DNA of 14,112 bases from JABIDZ01 sp964402905 (GTDB taxonomy: Archaea; Iainarchaeota; Iainarchaeia; Iainarchaeales; JAAZKV01). Below, piece after piece: positions 11,700 to 14,112 of the stretch. The stretch spans positions 1 through 14,112 of the forward strand of contig CAYODU010000019.1 in the NCBI GenBank assembly GCA_964402905.1. The letters are read 5' to 3'. The first letter of the stretch is position 1. Each line of letters starts with the position of its first letter. Made by a program: the position numbers and the translations under genes. The notes beneath the pieces were generated by a model. The model saw only the letters and a program-made list of their open reading frames with translations, ran no database searches and was not told the DNA's origin.

Positions 11700-11709
11700 A
11701 AATATAAAA
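11700..11709 (+). promoter_or_regulatory. TATA box for the M50 protease gene
   Basis: AAATATAAAA is centred about 28 bases before ATG 11733, so the transcript probably starts within a few bases of it. This favours ATG 11733 over the TTG at 11715, which lies too close to the box. Confidence 0.5.
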
Positions 11710-11732
11710 ATCTGTTGCAACGCAAAGTAATT

Positions 11733-12380
11733 ATGGAGAAACAAAGATCTTTTTGGTATTTTTCAAAAAGAGAAAAAATTGATTTAATTGTTTCTTGGCT
11801 CACTTTAAGCCTTGCTTTTGCAGTAGTTCTAATGAATATTGATTTTGTTGGTTCTATGGCAGGTATTGGCTCAGCCATTTCTCTTTCTCTTGCAATACCA
11901 ATTGCTTTGCTTTCAGTCGGAACAGGATTTGTTTTCCATGAACTAGCCCACAGACAAGCAGCAAGACACTACGGATTTGTTTCTGAGTACCGCGCATGGT
12001 ATCCCCTACTTGGTTTTGCAGTAATATTTGCTTTTTTAACGGGATGGATTTTAGCTGCCCCAGGAGCAACATATTTTTTTGCACGCGAAGTAACAAGAAA
12101 ACAAAACGGAATCATCTCTGTCGCAGGTCCAATGACAAATATTATTATTGGATTAGTACTTATTTTGTTTTTACCTTTAGCAGCAGATGGTTTCATGCAA
12201 ACCCTTTTAGTTGCCGCTTCAAGAATAAATTTTTTCTTTGCATTCTTTAACTTACTACCTATATTTTTACTTGATGGAAAAAAAGTTTTGGCATGGAATC
12301 CAAAAGTGTGGCTCGCTGCAATAATAATACCAACAATAGCAAGTTTTTTCCCGCAATTGATATACGGCTTTTTTATCTAG
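11733..12380 (+). CDS. M50-family site-2-protease-like membrane metalloprotease
   Basis: A 215-residue membrane protein with the M50 core. HELAH (69-73) in a membrane helix supplies two zinc His and the catalytic Glu; AGPMTN (131-136) is the second conserved M50 segment; NLLPIFLLDGKK (173-184) carries the third zinc ligand, Asp, in the LDG motif. Hydrophobic segments lie at about 19-38, 45-67, 92-112, 134-150, 162-178 and 192-213, so roughly six spans. It has no PDZ or CBS domain, so it is a minimal family member. Known relatives cleave membrane-embedded substrates such as anti-sigma factors or signal-peptide remnants; the substrate here is unknown. Neighbouring pilin-like genes suggest, but do not show, a role in processing membrane leftovers. 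ATG 11733 fits the TATA box; a TTG at 11715 would add six residues. It converges with the CDC48 gene. Confidence 0.9.
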   Translation: MEKQRSFWYFSKREKIDLIVSWLTLSLAFAVVLMNIDFVGSMAGIGSAISLSLAIPIALLSVGTGFVFHELAHRQAARHYGFVSEYRAWYPLLGFAVIFAFLTGWILAAPGATYFFAREVTRKQNGIISVAGPMTNIIIGLVLILFLPLAADGFMQTLLVAASRINFFFAFFNLLPIFLLDGKKVLAWNPKVWLAAIIIPTIASFFPQLIYGFFI

Positions 12381-12450
12381 AAAAAAATCAGAATAAGAAA
12401 ACGATTTTTAGAACTAATTATCGAAAATAATAATTTTTAACATATTATTT

Positions 12451-14112
12451 TTATCCAACATAACTTGGACGGAAGTCAAGAGCCTTTTCTTTGAACTCAC
12501 CATAAGCTTTTTCTGATTGTTCATCTATTGTTGGAGCTATTTTTTTCAGCACTTTTTCAAAGTGCTCCATTTTTATCGGCGCTGGCTTCAATTTGTTTTC
12601 ACTCAAAACAAGCAAAGCTGATTCCTTTACTAGCCCTGCTAAATCCGCACCAGAAAATCCACGAGTCTTTTTTGCAATTTCTTTTATCGAAACTTCTTTA
12701 TCAAGTCTTACTTTTGAAGTATGCACCCGAAGAATTGCTTCTCTCGCCTTTTCATCAGGCGCAGGAACCATTATTAGTTTGTCAATTCTTCCAGGACGAA
12801 GAAGGGCACTATCAATTAAATCTGGGCGATTTGTGGCAGCAATAAAAACAACATCATTAAGCGATTCAACTCCATCAAGTTCAGTTAGTAATTGATTAAC
12901 CATTCTTTCAGTAACATTACTTCCAGCATCACGCCCTCTCTTAGAAGCAATTGAATCAATTTCATCAAAAAATACTATGCATGGTGCAACCTGCCTTGCT
13001 TTTCTAAATATCTTTCTAATTCCTTTTTCACTTTCTCCTGCCCACATACTCAATAATTCAGGTCCCTTAATAGAAATAAAATTTGATTCTGTTTCAGTAG
13101 CAACTGCTTTTGCAAGCAAAGTTTTTCCTGTACCCGGCGGGCCATACAACAAAATACCCTTAGGAGGAACAATTCCCATTTCTTTGAATACTTGCGGATG
13201 TTTAATGGGCCACTCAATAGCATGTTTCAATTCTTCCTTTACTGATTCAAGTGCGCCAATTTCACTCCAATGTACATCTGGAAGTTCTATAGCAACTTCT
13301 CTTAACGCCGAAGGCTGAACATCCTTTAACGCTTCAATAAAATCAGACTTTTTGATTTTCAATTTCTCAAGAACCTCATCAGATATTGTCTCATCTTTGA
13401 GATCAATTTCAGGCAAATACCGCCTAAGTGCTTTCATTGCGGCCTCTTTAGATAATGCATTTAGATCTGCTCCAACAAAACCGTGAGTTATGTTCGCTAA
13501 TTCCTTCAGGAGATCTTGAACTGACTCTGCTTCTGCAGAATCCCATAACTCTGGTGCCACAACCCCCAATTCTTTCAACCTCACAAAAATCTCACCCTTT
13601 CTTTCAGATAAATTTCCACGCAAAGAAAGGTACTTTTTTCCTTCAAATAAGTTCTCATAAGATTCAACAAGCTCTAAATCTTTAATTAACTCTTTGAATA
13701 AATGCGCGTCTGAACTCAATTCTTTTTTTAACATATCAAACTTATTTTTCTGCTTATCTAATTCTAAAACCCTTTTCTGAAGGTAATCAAGTTTTTCTTG
13801 AGCAATTTTATAATCATTTTTAAATCGCATAATCTTTTCTAGCATAGATTCTTTCTGCATACCCTTATTCTGTTCTAAAAATATTTTTATGCTTGTTATC
13901 TCAGATTCCTTGTTTTTTACTTCCAATTTTACTTCATCAATTGATTTTGCCAAAGCAATATCTTTTTCTTTAAATCTTTGATTGAAAACCCTTTCTAAAT
14001 ATTTAGCTTTTAATTCTCCACGAACGGGCATCCCCCTCATATGTATAGCAAATATTTCTTCACGAGAATCTTTACCAGGAATCCCAAATTCTATTTCTCT
14101 GTCAAATCTTCC
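12451..14112 (-). CDS. CDC48/VCP-family AAA ATPase with coiled-coil insertion in D1 (C-terminal part, runs off right edge)
   Basis: The frame is open to base 14112 and in phase, giving the last 553 residues. It begins inside D1 with GRFDREIEFGIPGKDSREEI, the segment after D1's arginine fingers, and reaches IHMRGMP at about 22-29. Canonical CDC48 goes directly from here to the D1 lid; instead about 165 extra residues, mainly charged heptad-like helix, intervene before LLKELANITHGFVGADLNAL (from about 201), which resumes the normal lid. The D2 domain is intact: Walker A GPPGTGKT (324-331), Walker B CIVFFDEID (378-386), sensor 1 ATNRPD (426-431), arginine fingers in LRPGRID (437-443), lid with GFSGADLAGL. 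The family extracts and unfolds proteins, often for the proteasome. The C-terminus ends RPSYVG, without a standard HbYX tail. The ATG at 14040 is internal, not the start. The N-domain and D1 nucleotide site are outside the window. Confidence 0.95.
   Translation of the reverse strand, partial: GRFDREIEFGIPGKDSREEIFAIHMRGMPVRGELKAKYLERVFNQRFKEKDIALAKSIDEVKLEVKNKESEITSIKIFLEQNKGMQKESMLEKIMRFKNDYKIAQEKLDYLQKRVLELDKQKNKFDMLKKELSSDAHLFKELIKDLELVESYENLFEGKKYLSLRGNLSERKGEIFVRLKELGVVAPELWDSAEAESVQDLLKELANITHGFVGADLNALSKEAAMKALRRYLPEIDLKDETISDEVLEKLKIKKSDFIEALKDVQPSALREVAIELPDVHWSEIGALESVKEELKHAIEWPIKHPQVFKEMGIVPPKGILLYGPPGTGKTLLAKAVATETESNFISIKGPELLSMWAGESEKGIRKIFRKARQVAPCIVFFDEIDSIASKRGRDAGSNVTERMVNQLLTELDGVESLNDVVFIAATNRPDLIDSALLRPGRIDKLIMVPAPDEKAREAILRVHTSKVRLDKEVSIKEIAKKTRGFSGADLAGLVKESALLVLSENKLKPAPIKMEHFEKVLKKIAPTIDEQSEKAYGEFKEKALDFRPSYVG
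13516..14025 (-). other. Coding segment of the CDC48 D1-lid insertion (coiled coil)
   Basis: About 170 codons occupy the place of the roughly 8-12 residue linker between the D1 large subdomain (ending RGMP) and the D1 lid (LANITHGFVGAD). The first two thirds are Lys/Glu-rich with regular Leu, Ile and Met spacing and no Pro or Gly pairs (for example EKLDYLQKRVLELDKQ), strongly suggesting long antiparallel helices. The last third (LFEGKKYLSLRGNL, then ELGVVAPELW) is less regular. There is no intein signature (no Cys start, no His-Asn end). Reading frame and composition are continuous with the rest. Confidence 0.8.

Noticed and set aside
13516..14025. Intein in the CDC48 gene
   Set aside because: The insertion does not start with Cys or Ser, does not end His-Asn followed by Cys/Ser/Thr, shows no endonuclease motif, and is not at a nucleotide-binding motif where inteins usually sit.
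12451..14040. Treating ATG 14040 as the start of a single-AAA protein with an N-terminal coiled coil (PAN-like)
   Set aside because: The frame continues upstream to base 14112 and encodes GRFDREIEFGIPG, the conserved end of the D1 large subdomain of CDC48, so the Met is internal and the coiled coil is an insertion.

Overview
The window is a gene-dense, AT-rich (roughly one third G+C by eye) piece of an archaeal chromosome. The archaeal assignment rests on a replication factor C large subunit, an Orc1/Cdc6 initiator, archaeal-type PheS and PheT, a Ygr210-type YchF GTPase with NKCD in place of the bacterial G4, a CDC48 ATPase, and class III signal-peptide (QxSxE) pilin-like proteins. The very short gaps and many small unrecognised proteins would fit a small-genome DPANN-type lineage (Diapherotrites, Micrarchaeota or Woesearchaeota-like), but the phylum is inference. 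No rRNA, tRNA, IS element or CRISPR array was seen, and no gene-free stretch exceeds about 150 bases.

Layout, left to right. Positions 1-816 (-) hold the N-terminal half of RFC large subunit, divergent from a YchF-like GTPase (906-2114) and a small basic protein of unknown function (2146-2481). The minus-strand block 2582-5152 contains a small acidic/basic helical protein, a very lysine/arginine-rich repeat protein whose C-terminal domain is a paralogue of that small protein, and Orc1/Cdc6. Positions 5195-8847 (-) form a three-gene operon pheS - HTH protein - pheT. A small membrane protein (8953-9216, +) points away from pheS. A four-gene plus-strand operon (9283-10919) encodes pilin-like secreted or membrane proteins with a KG/FSF[DE]A N-terminus. 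It converges on two minus-strand class III signal-peptide proteins (10929-11342 and a 59-residue one at 11406-11585). An M50 site-2-protease-like membrane protein (11733-12380, +) follows. The right edge (12451-14112, -) is the C-terminal part of a CDC48-type double AAA ATPase.

The genes fall into information processing (RFC, Orc1, PheRS, YchF, possible chromatin protein), cell surface (six pilin-like proteins, an M50 protease, a small membrane protein) and protein quality control (CDC48). First genes of transcription units mostly have a TATA-like box centred about 25-28 bases before the start codon, implying leaderless mRNAs. Downstream genes within operons have GGTG-type Shine-Dalgarno sequences, which also support two TTG starts.

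Most unusual items: a roughly 165-residue, largely coiled-coil insertion at the start of the D1 lid of CDC48, comparable in position and type to the M domain of ClpB; the lysine-rich protein with two S-x-YN-x-FI boxes, 13-residue repeats and a C-terminal domain shared with its neighbour; an HTH protein translationally coupled between pheS and pheT; and a compact cluster of pilin-like genes.
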